Source: Pseudohongiella nitratireducens
Lineage (GTDB): Bacteria > Pseudomonadota > Gammaproteobacteria > Pseudomonadales > Pseudohongiellaceae
Reading direction: 5' to 3'
DNA: 64,000 nucleotides
NCBI RefSeq assembly: GCF_001642735.1
Contig: NZ_LWHM01000001.1
Coordinates: 186,001 to 250,000 of the forward strand
The position numbers were made by a program, and so were the translations under genes. Positions 63,893 to 64,000 of the stretch are shown piece by piece. Positions within the stretch are counted from its first letter, which is position 1. Every line of letters starts with the position of its first letter. Below the pieces are notes generated by a model. It was not told the origin of the DNA, did not search any database, and saw nothing but the letters and a program-made list of their open reading frames with translations.

Positions 63893-64000
63893 ATTATCTC
63901 CATTACTGACAGCTGCTGCGCCAGGCTGCTGACTTTCTGCTATAAATGCCGGAAAGGAACAGAGTTCCTTACATCCAGCTGTAGAAATTCTTTTGCATGA
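63893..64000. other. Right end of window, no gene assigned
   Basis: The last 108 bases lie upstream of the YqiA-like gene. An ORF entering at 63800 on the plus strand runs mostly through the esterase antisense and shows no features. I see no RNA gene or strong promoter here. Confidence 0.5.

Overview
The window is chromosomal DNA of a Gram-negative bacterium, most likely a marine-type gammaproteobacterium (inference). Evidence: two large TonB-dependent receptors, Tat and Sec signal peptides, Fur-box promoters, RlmA, a bifunctional glutathionylspermidine synthetase/amidase, and a tRNA-Leu(CAG) with an encoded CCA. I cannot name the genus. No rRNA, CRISPR array or IS element was seen.

Layout. 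(1) 1-6901: a catechol (2,3-dihydroxybenzoate) siderophore locus. A substrate-binding protein, a YncE-like propeller, isochorismate synthase, DHB-AMP ligase and isochorismatase (cut by the left edge) run leftwards. An esterase runs rightwards. One Fur box lies in the divergent promoter. (2) 6979-7065: tRNA-Leu, whose 3' end is the attachment site of an integrative element (about 7066-27737). The element carries a P4-type integrase, an overlapping AlpA / Cys-rich / small ORF / YfjJ-type operon, and a complete BREX phage-defence operon: brxE-brxA-brxB-brxC-pglX (split in two genes)-brxU-like-pglZ-brxL. (3) 27837-36836: a second defence block outside the inferred attR. It has a small ORF plus membrane protein of unknown function, and a type I restriction-modification operon (hsdM, hsdS, a truncated hsdR copy, full hsdR) interleaved with two Fic proteins that carry C-terminal winged-helix domains. 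Palindromic operator-like sites precede the first fic gene and the full hsdR. (4) 37049-44391: miscellaneous core genes: PhoD-like phosphatase, two beta-lactamase-fold hydrolases, RlmA, a frameshifted PhzF gene, a cupin and a secreted lectin-like protein. (5) 44614-57117: a Fur-box TonB receptor, then a long leftward cluster for a tryptophan-tryptophylquinone amine dehydrogenase (mauB-E-D-A plus a triheme MauG-like protein). It is preceded by a large TonB receptor and a TPR-sulfotransferase and followed by a 2OG-Fe(II) oxygenase. (6) 57733-63892: SRPBCC protein, 1-Cys peroxiredoxin, NosR-like flavo-iron-sulfur membrane protein, glutathionylspermidine synthetase/amidase and YqiA-like esterase.

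The most unusual points are: the BREX operon with a split PglX and a BrxE/BrxL combination on a satellite-like element; the Fic-interleaved type I R-M locus with a 125-residue HsdR fragment that keeps the nuclease motifs; and the amine dehydrogenase cluster whose MauG-like protein carries a third heme domain and which sits between TonB-receptor and sulfotransferase genes.
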